In this document: positions 1-5,738 of the stretch, piece after piece
How positions within the stretch are numbered: the stretch's first letter is position 1
Layout: each line of letters starts with the position of its first letter
NCBI GenBank assembly: GCA_021204605.1
Contig: JAJPZD010000082.1
Coordinates: forward strand, 1 to 5,738
Source: Prevotella sp.
GTDB lineage: Bacteria > Bacteroidota > Bacteroidia > Bacteroidales > Bacteroidaceae
Reading direction: 5' to 3'
Length of the DNA: 5,738 bases
The notes under the pieces: model-generated
Databases searched by the model: none
What the model was told of the DNA's origin: nothing
Seen by the model: only the letters and a program-made list of their open reading frames with translations
Made by a program: the position numbers and the translations under genes

Positions 1-209
1 GGGACATAATAATAAAGCCCGCTTCCCAACGTAACGTAACTCGTCTTGAAATACTTGCTCACTCCGTCAGGACTGTATGTGGCTACCTGACCTTCTGTGC
101 CCTGGTCGAAAACCCATGTTGCCGTTGCCTCCGTCTGTGCCCATGACATACCTGCTATGACACAGAAAAGACTTAACACGCTCATTTTTAATAATATTGA
201 CTTTTTCAT
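1..209 (-). CDS. Secreted protein, N-terminal fragment (gene C; probably another carbohydrate-active enzyme)
   Basis: This reading frame starts at an ATG at 209 and runs off the left edge, giving 69 codons. It opens with a typical Sec signal peptide: MKK, then a hydrophobic stretch, then SWA before Gln25 as the likely cleavage site. The mature start, reading TEATATWVFD, resembles the TATWDWEND openings of the two N-terminal modules of gene B, and the signal peptide ending (SWA against AWA) is also alike. This suggests a secreted, modular enzyme of the same pectin-related set, such as a pectinesterase or pectate lyase, but no catalytic region is in view and that function is inferred from neighbours and the N-terminal module only. 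There is no Shine-Dalgarno sequence, the leader is A-rich, and a good Bacteroidetes promoter lies 35 to 68 bases upstream. A terminator separates it from gene B, so it is probably transcribed on its own. Confidence 0.8.
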   Translation of the reverse strand, partial: MKKSILLKMSVLSLFCVIAGMSWAQTEATATWVFDQGTEGQVATYSPDGVSKYFKTSYVTLGSGLYYYV

Positions 210-243
210 ATTTTAGTAGATTTGGTTTTACAGTTATTGACTG

Positions 244-277
244 CAAACTTACATAAAAAACTCAATATATTAGCAAA
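244..277 (-). promoter_or_regulatory. Bacteroidetes-type promoter of gene C
   Basis: On the minus strand a TAAGTTTG element (244-251) fits the -7 consensus TAnnTTTG of the Bacteroidetes primary sigma factor. A TTTG (274-277) lies 22 bases further upstream and fits the -33 element, with spacing at the long end of the usual range. Transcription would start roughly at 237, leaving a leader of about 28 bases. The consensus is established for this phylum; its use here is inferred. Confidence 0.6.
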
Positions 278-315
278 AAAATTATAATTATTTCCCATTT
301 TTTTCTCAATAAAAC

Positions 316-354
316 AAAATCAGCATTACACTTTTTACTTGTAATGCTGATTTT
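316..354 (-). terminator. Intrinsic terminator downstream of gene B
   Basis: A perfect 15-bp inverted repeat (316-330 paired with 340-354) encloses a 9-base loop. On the minus strand the stem ends in TTTT and is followed by GTTTTATT, a good U-rich tail. It lies about 260 bases after the stop codon of gene B, so the transcript of B would have a long 3' untranslated region that includes the C/G-rich repeats. On the plus strand the stem also ends in TTTT, so weak two-way activity is possible, but no plus-strand gene needs it. Confidence 0.8.
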
Positions 355-403
355 ATTCAGAAAATTATAAAAATTTACCCTCTCTTTAAGCCCTTCAAAC
401 TTC

Positions 404-425
404 GCTCCCCCCTAATGGGGTTAGC
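404..425. repeat. Small C/G-rich hairpin with TAAT loop
   Basis: CCCC (409-412) pairs with GGGG (417-420) around TAAT, and the flanking GCT (404-406) and AGC (423-425) are also complementary. It looks like a degenerate relative of the larger hairpins at 452-595, being a C run, a short A/T loop and a G run. No T-run follows on either strand, so it is not a simple terminator. Function unknown. Confidence 0.45.
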
Positions 426-451
426 GGCTGTTCCTCAAGCTATCTTTAAAG

Positions 452-467
452 TCCCCCTAAGGGGGGA
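452..467. repeat. C/G-rich hairpin preceding the tandem repeats
   Basis: TCCCCC (452-457) pairs with GGGGGA (462-467) around the loop TAAG. It is followed by TTTAGGGGGCTT, which matches the GGAGGGGGCTT that opens each tandem unit to the right. It therefore looks like the end of a third, diverged copy of the same repeat family. Such C5-A/T-G5 hairpins resemble dispersed intergenic elements I associate with Prevotella genomes; that is recollection, not a search. Confidence 0.5.
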
Positions 468-471
468 TTTA

Positions 472-533
472 GGGGGCTTCCCCACACCCACGTGCATCCT
501 GCCTGGACTCTCCCCCTATTGGGGGGAGACGGA
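472..533. repeat. Tandem C/G-rich repeat, copy 1 (62 bp)
   Basis: This unit begins GGGGGCTT, carries a CCACACCCAC segment and a GCATCCTG segment, and ends with a hairpin in which TCTCCCCC (509-516) pairs with GGGGGAGA (522-529) around a 5-base loop. The next 66 bases repeat it with only a few substitutions plus a longer G run. No reading frame or RNA gene is supported here. The unit lies in the 3' region of gene B, before its terminator. Confidence 0.8.
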
Positions 534-599
534 GGGGGCTTTCCCACACCCACATGCATCCTGTCTGGACTCTCCCCCTATTGGGGGGGGGGAGACGGA
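534..599. repeat. Tandem C/G-rich repeat, copy 2 (66 bp)
   Basis: This is a second copy of the preceding unit with the same order of segments. The hairpin arms are at 571-578 and 588-595. The G run is ten long (583-592) where copy 1 has six (521-526), which accounts for the 4-base length difference. A further GGGGGCTT (600-607) begins a third unit that is cut off just before the stop codon of gene B. The difference in G-run length suggests slippage at the homopolymer. Confidence 0.8.
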
Positions 600-613
600 G
601 GGGGCTTGCTTTT

Positions 614-3600
614 TTACCTAATCACCTTTGTCGCCACTTGCTTTCCATTCTCCATAGTATCAACCTTTATCACTACGCCCTTTGTTGCGCTGCTTACACG
701 TGCGCCAGAAAGGTTGTAATAAACGGTCTTGACTATGCTGCCCTTGTTGGCGGCGGCATCCTTGATTATCGTAGTGATTTCAGCCTCTGTACTGTTCTCG
801 CCGAAACCTCCGTAAGAGTTTGCTGCACGTACAGTGTATATACCATCTCCGTTTATTTTGTAGGATGATGTGTTCGCATCGACGATATCAACAAATACGC
901 TGTCCTTGAATACCGCGTATGCCAAAGCATTGTTAACTTGGCTCCACGAAATTGCTGTTGAGTCTGAACTTACTGATAGTTGCTCCATCTCCAACTGTGT
1001 AGCGTAGGTGGCTGGTGACCAGTCTGTAAACACTGAACCAAGTGAATATTTCTCAGCTTCGGTCTTTTCAGTAAGTATCGTGTTAAGAGTATCTTTAACC
1101 GAACTGTCTGAACTATAGAAATAAACAGTATTTTCCGATGGAGTAATTACATTACCAAGTGTATCAACTGAAGCGTACTCCAAGAACTTATATGGTATTG
1201 AAGCATTGGCAACGCCTTTTGGATTCCAACGCTCTTCTCTCAAATTAACCGTGTCTTTCAATACTGTATTCAGGTAAACACATTGTGGCTTATAGTTCCA
1301 AGCGCGTCCGAGATTGTATTTTGAGACTTTGTTATCTATCGTACATCCATCGAATACATATCCATAGCTTGCGCCATCTGCCGTGCTAGGTGCCACTATC
1401 GTACATTCACCACTCGTAGAACCACCCTGACGTGCCTCTACCGTAATAGTACAACCCTGGAAGAAAACGGCACCATCACCACAGATGAAGTCAACGGTTC
1501 CGTGTATATCCGATGTCTCGAAATACTTCTCGGCTGTCGAGTTGTTTGAATAGTAGGTATCTTGGTATGACAACATACGCACGTTCTTGCATATCGTGTG
1601 GTTTGCCTGATCCCACAAGCATACCGCGCGGCCGTTGTTGCTGTTTCCATAATAATCATAATTATTCTGCAATGTCAGGTCTTGGATATAGCAGTTGTCG
1701 CCCGTTACCAATATCGTAGCTGTATTGTATATGCTCTCTTCCAATGCAGTGTTGACGATTATCGTGCTGTCCATGCTCTGACCTATCAACGATATGTTGG
1801 CACCTGAAATCTTCGTCAACGTCGTATTTCCAAGATCGTAAGTGCCACCCGGCAGGAAGATGTATGTGCGCTCATCTGAACTTGCCGTAGCGTTGGCTAT
1901 CTCAAGGGTTGTGAGCAGATTGTCAGCATCACCGGCATTTACAACATAATAACCGGCATCGTTCTTGGCAATAGGATTATCTTGAACATTGAGGATGGTC
2001 AGACTGTGGATATATACCGGACTGCCACTTATATTAAGGGTAATCGTACCTGCTTCTCCCGTGTATGTGAATGCTGCGGAACCTCCGTCTGTGCTTACCT
2101 TAGCATCTACACTGGTGTCACCCAATGAGATTTTAGTGCCTTCACTTGAATATGAGCAAAGGTCTAACAATATGTATGCGTTACCGCCAACGAGCAGGTT
2201 GATCTCATCGCCATCGCTGAATACCCAGCCGTGGGTGGTGTCATGCCATTCTCCACCAGTCGGGTTGAATGCCTCATGGTCTTCTGCATAGAAATACTGG
2301 TAGGTAAGGTCATACTCATAGCGTGCCGTCGTGCTCTGTACCTCTGTTTCTGTTGCCACTGCATACAGACTGATGTCTTCGGTTACAACATAGTCGGTTG
2401 TATATTTCTTTCCTCCTTCTGTTGAAACGAACCAGCCACGGAATGTGTAGCCATCGCCAGGTGTTATTGATGAGCTATAGTCATTGAATGTTCCGATAGT
2501 CGCATCTTCCTCTACCTGTTGTGTTCCAAGAACAGTTGTTCCATCAAGGTTGTAATATGTTAAGGTGTGCATTGGCTTTCTTTCAACACTCAATACGTAT
2601 GTAACACTTGCAGTTCCATCTTCCTCTTTGACCTCGATATTGACTGTCGCATTATCAGTGTCAGTTGTATAGCTTATGCTCCCAACTTCACCATAATCTG
2701 CCGTTGCCGTTACGGCGTTAGTTTCTGATGGCATATTTTCTGAAGAACTTATATAAACAGTTCCTTCCATTTTGTCATTGTCAACGCTCTTAGTGAATAC
2801 TTCGTATGCGTCATACTCTGTATTATTTAGAGTGAATGTTGCAAGCGTCGGCTCTGTCAATGTGATATTTCCGTAAATCGCAAGGTCTGTGACATAGGCG
2901 TTAGCGCTATCATCTAATGACTCAAACTTAATCTGGCAGTCTGTGCGGTTAATTTCAATTGTATGTTCCTCTCCTGCCTGAGTCGCAAGTTGTGTGTCGA
3001 ATACTGTTACCCAATCGTCATCTGCTGTCTCATTTTCATCTGTTGGAGTACCCTGTACAGAAATCTTTATACCACGGCCACTAGTACCTGTACCTGCCTG
3101 TGTAAATGTAATCTTAGTTATAGATTTAAGTTCGGAAGTTGTTATAGAAACACCACTTTTCTTATCCGTCATAATGTAACCGACAAGGCTTGAGAACTTA
3201 TCGTTTGTTCCTTCTGGGTCAACAGAAGCGTTTACAAGCGTGAATGTCAACTCCTCATCACTGTATTTGGTTGTCACGGTATTGGTGACTCCTTCTGAAC
3301 TGCTACTAATCGTTGGCCACTCGGTGAAATCTGTAGTGTAGAGAGCCTTCTCTACTTGTTTGCCAGACTCTTCCGTTCCACCACCTTCGGTGTTTCCATT
3401 TTGATCATCACCTTCAGTATTATCCTCTGAAGCGCTTAGCTTATTGTAATCAATCTTTGCAATCTCCTCTTCACTTTCATATTTAACTGTAATGCTGTAA
3501 ACATAGCTTGTAGATGTTACTTTTATCTCAACGTAACCTTGTTCTGCATCAGTCTCTTGTGCCTTATAGGTTGTGGTCACATCTGTAGCCGCTGTTCCAC

Positions 3601-4390
3601 CAACAGTATAATAATAATAATTACTGTGAGAGACAATCGTAACAACATCTGATGTAGATACAACTGGAACACGAAGGATTGTTCCTTCATTTAGTTGTAC
3701 ATCATTATTGCTAGAACTCCTTCCAGCTAATTGACCACTTGTTGCATCAACATACATCTTAACAGTAGCATCATCTGTGGAGTAAGTAGATGTGATGTAA
3801 TCAGTACTACCTTCTTTAATAGTCGTAGTTTGAAGTCCCTCTGGATTATCATTCTCCCAATCCCAAGTTGCCGTTACACCAATGATTTTGTCAATATCAT
3901 CCTGGCTCAAATAAGTTACAGACACACTATTAAGATAACCATTATTAGTTGCGACTATTGCAACATAACCAGTTTCGGCATCTGTACTCGTAGCTGTATA
4001 AGTAGCCACATTATCTGAGAATGTTGCATCTGTTCCTCCAATTGTGCAGGTATAATCACCCGGATAACGTTTAACAGTCACAACACTACCCTCTGCCACT
4101 GGAACCTGAAGAATTGTCCCCGAATTGAATTGGGCGTAGCTATTTGTTCCAGCACTCAATTTACCACTTGTTGCATCAACAGTCATCACGATGCCCTCAA
4201 TAGAAGAATCTAACGTTCCTTTTCCGGAAGAAGTACCTTGGAAATCCGTAGATGCCCTAATACCACTTGGGTTATCGTTCTCCCAATCCCACGTTGCGGT
4301 CAGATTGTCATCCGTTTCGTCCGCCCACGCTATACATGCGGCGAAACACAGGAGACATAGTAGTCCCCCTTTCAGTAATAATCTTTTCAT
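614..4390 (-). CDS. Modular secreted pectinesterase, carbohydrate esterase family 8 (gene B)
   Basis: This complete 1258-residue protein probably removes methyl esters from pectin outside the cytoplasm. It has a Sec signal peptide (about 1-23, ending AWA). Two tandem modules follow (about 31-170 and 173-312), each opening TATWDWENDNP, then an acidic Gly/Asn linker (about 320-345), a beta-sandwich-like region (about 349-515), an Ig-like region (about 516-606), an InlB/Flg_new-type repeat (608-680, with FRGWF) and a further beta-rich module (about 690-808). The CE8 beta-helix domain spans about 815-1110. Its motifs are RAVCL (R921, usually QAVAL), QDT (Q943, D944 as general acid), DFICG (D967 as nucleophile, usually DFIFG) and LGRAW (R1029, W1031, usually LGRPW). 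A fibronectin III-like region (about 1140-1212) and a conserved tail (YYNLSGARV at 1224) end it. Simple CE8 enzymes are about 300-400 residues, so most of this protein is accessory. The start follows an A-rich leader without a Shine-Dalgarno site. CE8 membership is firm; the exact substrate is inferred. Confidence 0.92.
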   Translation of the reverse strand: MKRLLLKGGLLCLLCFAACIAWADETDDNLTATWDWENDNPSGIRASTDFQGTSSGKGTLDSSIEGIVMTVDATSGKLSAGTNSYAQFNSGTILQVPVAEGSVVTVKRYPGDYTCTIGGTDATFSDNVATYTATSTDAETGYVAIVATNNGYLNSVSVTYLSQDDIDKIIGVTATWDWENDNPEGLQTTTIKEGSTDYITSTYSTDDATVKMYVDATSGQLAGRSSSNNDVQLNEGTILRVPVVSTSDVVTIVSHSNYYYYTVGGTAATDVTTTYKAQETDAEQGYVEIKVTSTSYVYSITVKYESEEEIAKIDYNKLSASEDNTEGDDQNGNTEGGGTEESGKQVEKALYTTDFTEWPTISSSSEGVTNTVTTKYSDEELTFTLVNASVDPEGTNDKFSSLVGYIMTDKKSGVSITTSELKSITKITFTQAGTGTSGRGIKISVQGTPTDENETADDDWVTVFDTQLATQAGEEHTIEINRTDCQIKFESLDDSANAYVTDLAIYGNITLTEPTLATFTLNNTEYDAYEVFTKSVDNDKMEGTVYISSSENMPSETNAVTATADYGEVGSISYTTDTDNATVNIEVKEEDGTASVTYVLSVERKPMHTLTYYNLDGTTVLGTQQVEEDATIGTFNDYSSSITPGDGYTFRGWFVSTEGGKKYTTDYVVTEDISLYAVATETEVQSTTARYEYDLTYQYFYAEDHEAFNPTGGEWHDTTHGWVFSDGDEINLLVGGNAYILLDLCSYSSEGTKISLGDTSVDAKVSTDGGSAAFTYTGEAGTITLNISGSPVYIHSLTILNVQDNPIAKNDAGYYVVNAGDADNLLTTLEIANATASSDERTYIFLPGGTYDLGNTTLTKISGANISLIGQSMDSTIIVNTALEESIYNTATILVTGDNCYIQDLTLQNNYDYYGNSNNGRAVCLWDQANHTICKNVRMLSYQDTYYSNNSTAEKYFETSDIHGTVDFICGDGAVFFQGCTITVEARQGGSTSGECTIVAPSTADGASYGYVFDGCTIDNKVSKYNLGRAWNYKPQCVYLNTVLKDTVNLREERWNPKGVANASIPYKFLEYASVDTLGNVITPSENTVYFYSSDSSVKDTLNTILTEKTEAEKYSLGSVFTDWSPATYATQLEMEQLSVSSDSTAISWSQVNNALAYAVFKDSVFVDIVDANTSSYKINGDGIYTVRAANSYGGFGENSTEAEITTIIKDAAANKGSIVKTVYYNLSGARVSSATKGVVIKVDTMENGKQVATKVIR
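3455..4300 (-). repeat. Duplicated N-terminal module within gene B
   Basis: Residues about 31-170 and 173-312 of gene B are two copies of one module of about 140 residues. Both open with TATWDWENDNP, share VDATSG, then GTIL followed by a VPV strand, then a GGT motif in a central hairpin, a GYV strand, and end in a S[VI][ST]V[TK]Y strand followed by an acidic DDIDKI or EEIAKI. The pattern suggests a beta-sandwich, possibly for carbohydrate binding, but I cannot name the family with certainty. The copies have diverged clearly, so the duplication is not recent. Confidence 0.75.
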
Positions 4391-4391
4391 T

Positions 4392-4443
4392 TTTGCAAGT
4401 TTAGGTTAATAATTAAATGATAAATAATAGTTCCACTTGCAAA
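4392..4443. promoter_or_regulatory. 9-bp inverted repeat around the leader of gene B
   Basis: TTTGCAAGT (4392-4400) and its exact reverse complement ACTTGCAAA (4435-4443) are 34 bases apart. One arm overlaps the TTTG of the -7 element and the other sits one base before the start codon. A regulator bound at both arms would cover the promoter and the translation start. Its role is inferred; no regulator gene is visible in the window. Confidence 0.45.
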
Positions 4444-4447
4444 TATA
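4440..4447 (-). promoter_or_regulatory. -7 promoter element of gene B
   Basis: TATATTTG on the minus strand matches the Bacteroidetes -7 consensus TAnnTTTG and would give a leader of roughly 40 bases. No TTTG is present at the expected -33 distance, where the sequence is around GGCAAACG (4463-4470). The promoter may therefore need an activator, which fits the repeats that overlap this region. Confidence 0.5.
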
Positions 4448-4462
4448 AAGTAAAATTCCTTA

Positions 4463-4518
4463 CGTTTGCCTATTATGCCTATCAGATTTGATTTTATTTA
4501 AACAATCAAATGCAAACG
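4463..4518. promoter_or_regulatory. Second inverted repeat pair upstream of the gene B promoter
   Basis: CGTTTGC (4463-4469) and its reverse complement GCAAACG (4512-4518) flank a 42-base spacer. Inside lies another inverted repeat, ATTTGATT (4486-4493) with AATCAAAT (4504-4511), around an A/T-rich centre. The first arm falls where a -33 element would be expected. This is plausible operator or activator DNA; function not shown. Confidence 0.4.
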
Positions 4519-4528
4519 TTTAATTTTA

Positions 4529-4538
4529 CCCCCCCCCC
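4529..4538. repeat. Homopolymer run of ten C (G10 on the coding strand of gene B)
   Basis: An uninterrupted C10 lies in otherwise A/T-rich DNA between the terminator of gene A and the promoter of gene B, about 80 bases upstream of the -7 element. Runs of this length tend to slip in replication. The adjoining CCCCATTAG is also found on the minus strand at 412-420, so it could be a remnant of the same C/G-rich repeat family. Confidence 0.7.
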
Positions 4539-4574
4539 ATTAGAAAAATAAACAAAAAACAATTAAAATTAAAA

Positions 4575-4602
4575 CTCCTCCCACAATCCACTGCGGGAGG
4601 AG
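4575..4602 (-). terminator. Intrinsic terminator of gene A
   Basis: CTCCTCCC (4575-4582) pairs with GGGAGGAG (4595-4602), giving an 8-bp GC-rich stem with a 12-base loop. On the minus strand it is followed by TTTTAATTTTAATT and then a T6 run. It lies 47 bases after the stop codon of gene A and separates A from B. Confidence 0.85.
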
Positions 4603-4649
4603 CCATTATACAAGCCTCAATAGTTAAATTCAGTGTGAACTATTATCTA

Positions 4650-5738
4650 TCATTTAACTATCTTCGTTGCGACTTGCTTTCCGTTCTCCATCGTCTCTAC
4701 CTTTATCACTACTCCCTTGTAGGCATTGCTTACACGGACACCTGAGAGGTTGTAATATACGGTCTTGACGACATCGCTATTTTCAAGCGCATCACTTATG
4801 AATGTTGCCACACACTCATCACTGTTCTCTCCGAAACCGCCATACTGGTTTGCGGCGCGTACAGTGTATGTGCCATCTTCCGTTACTTCGTATGACGTGC
4901 TGCTGCCATCGATTATCTCAACGAACTCGCCATCCTTGAATATCGCGTATGCCAAAGCTCCGTCAACGGCTGTCCACGAAATTGTGGCATCTGTCGTTTC
5001 TTCACTTTCCTCGTCCTGAGATACCGTACCCATATCCAACTGTGTTGTGCATGTATCAGGTCTCCATGATGAACTTTCGAATACTGTTGCAAGCTCGTAT
5101 TTCTTGGCATCCGTCTCTGATGTCATAAGGGTATTGAGTTCCAAAGTTGTGCCTCCTCCGCTGAATGTAATGGTGTTGGAAGTTGGCATGATGGATGTAA
5201 GGTCTGAATTCATCGTGTTGTACTCCAAGAACTCTGTCGGTACGGTGTTGATACCGGTTGTGTTCCAGCGTGCAGAATTCAGCTTATCAGGATCATTCAA
5301 TATTGTGTTCAGGAACACACAACGCGGCCCGTTGCTCCATGCGCGCCCATAATTATATGTAGCCGCATAATTGTCTATCGTACATCCGTTGAATACATAT
5401 CCGTATGTCGCACTTGTTGCTGTGTTCGGCGCAGTGATCGTGCACTCTCCCGTACCGGCTGCCGTACGCTTCTCTACCGTAATTGTACAGTTCTGGAAAT
5501 AAACGGCTCCGTCTCCGCAAATGAAGTCAACTGTTCCGTGGATATCTGACGTCTCGAAATACTTTTCTGCTGTCGAGTTGTTTGAATAGTATGTGTCCTG
5601 ATATGACAACATCTTCACGTTCTTGCAGATTGTGTGGTTGCCCTTGTCCTGCAAGCATACAGCGCGGCCGTTGTCATCCGTATAGTATTGATATTCGTTC
5701 TCCAAAGTCAGATCCTGGAAATAGCAGTTGTCGCCCGT
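4650..5738 (-). CDS. Pectinesterase, family CE8, C-terminal fragment (gene A)
   Basis: The frame is open from the right edge of the window to a TGA at 4650, giving 362 residues that lack the N-terminus. It covers most of a CE8 catalytic domain. Numbered within the fragment, it has RAVCL (R25, usually Gln), QDT (Q47, D48), DFICG (D71, the expected nucleophile) and GRAW (R132, W134). A fibronectin III-like region (about 250-312) with a YGGFGENS motif follows, then the same terminal tail as gene B (YYNLSGVRV at about 328, KGVVIKV at about 341). The fragment aligns with residues 896-1258 of gene B almost without length change, and residues 43-79 are identical to B over 37 positions, so the two are tandem paralogues. 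It probably acts on pectin at the cell surface or outside the cell. A terminator follows it directly. The part outside the window should contain the signal peptide and any accessory modules. Confidence 0.9.
   Translation of the reverse strand, partial: TGDNCYFQDLTLENEYQYYTDDNGRAVCLQDKGNHTICKNVKMLSYQDTYYSNNSTAEKYFETSDIHGTVDFICGDGAVYFQNCTITVEKRTAAGTGECTITAPNTATSATYGYVFNGCTIDNYAATYNYGRAWSNGPRCVFLNTILNDPDKLNSARWNTTGINTVPTEFLEYNTMNSDLTSIMPTSNTITFSGGGTTLELNTLMTSETDAKKYELATVFESSSWRPDTCTTQLDMGTVSQDEESEETTDATISWTAVDGALAYAIFKDGEFVEIIDGSSTSYEVTEDGTYTVRAANQYGGFGENSDECVATFISDALENSDVVKTVYYNLSGVRVSNAYKGVVIKVETMENGKQVATKIVK

Noticed and set aside
452..595. C/G-rich hairpins considered as terminators
   Set aside because: No T-run follows the stems on either strand; the hairpin at 316-354 is the convincing terminator of gene B.
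472..599. Tandem repeat considered as a CRISPR array
   Set aside because: Only two adjacent copies with no distinct spacers between them, and a unit made of C/G hairpins; no cas genes nearby.
415..868. Overlapping plus-strand reading frames of 68 to 104 codons, some with Pro/Gly-rich repeats
   Set aside because: They arise from translating the C/G-rich tandem repeat and the antisense of the 3' end of gene B. They have no promoter, no recognisable domain and mutual overlap in different frames.
4334..4336. Cys19 of gene B (FAAC) as a lipoprotein site
   Set aside because: The residue at -3 is Phe rather than the usual Leu, and AWA before Asp24 is a better signal peptidase I site, like SWA before Gln25 in gene C.
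614..4390. Base composition shift between the N-terminal modules and the catalytic part of gene B as a sign of fusion by transfer
   Set aside because: Sampled 60-base blocks vary from about 30 to 57 percent GC without a clean boundary, so I could not support it.
4650..5705. TTG at 5703-5705 as the start of gene A
   Set aside because: The frame stays open to the window edge and the upstream codons match gene B residues 896-906, so this is an internal Leu and the true start lies outside.

Overview
The window is a stretch of a Bacteroidetes genome, most likely Prevotella/Segatella-like (order Bacteroidales). Evidence for this is the promoter elements of the TAnnTTTG type, the lack of clear Shine-Dalgarno sites with A-rich leaders, the large modular secreted proteins, and a C-terminal tail (YYNLSG.RVS...KGVVIKV) of the kind seen on Bacteroidales secreted enzymes. 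Genus assignment is an inference from sequence style, not from a search.

Layout: all three genes lie on the minus strand, so transcription runs from high to low coordinates. Gene A (4650-5738, 5' end outside the window) is the C-terminal 362 residues of a family CE8 pectinesterase. It is followed by a strong intrinsic terminator (4575-4602). Gene B (614-4390, complete, 1258 aa) is a large modular secreted pectinesterase and a paralogue of gene A over its last 363 residues. It has its own -7 promoter element, and its upstream region holds two pairs of TTTGC/GCAAA inverted repeats with identical spacing and a run of ten G/C. Downstream of B is a 404-base gene-free stretch (210-613). It contains two tandem copies of a C/G-rich 62/66-bp repeat with strong hairpins, two smaller C/G hairpins, a near-perfect intrinsic terminator (316-354) and the promoter of gene C. 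Gene C (1-209) is the first 69 codons of another secreted protein, whose mature N-terminus resembles the N-terminal modules of gene B.

Function: the genes look like a tandem cluster of exported pectin-acting enzymes, each with its own transcription signals rather than one tight operon. Pectinesterases remove methyl esters from homogalacturonan so that pectate lyases or polygalacturonases can cut it. No lyase, SusC/SusD pair or regulator is visible here, so the wider pectin-utilisation locus, if there is one, lies outside. Both CE8 domains keep the catalytic Asp pair and the Arg/Trp of the substrate site, but both have Arg where the family usually has the first Gln of the QAVAL motif.

I do not see a clearly new system such as a defence, mobile or RNA-guided one. 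The points most worth a second look are the symmetric repeat pairs upstream of gene B, the C/G-rich tandem hairpin repeat in the 3' region of gene B, and the shared active-site substitution.
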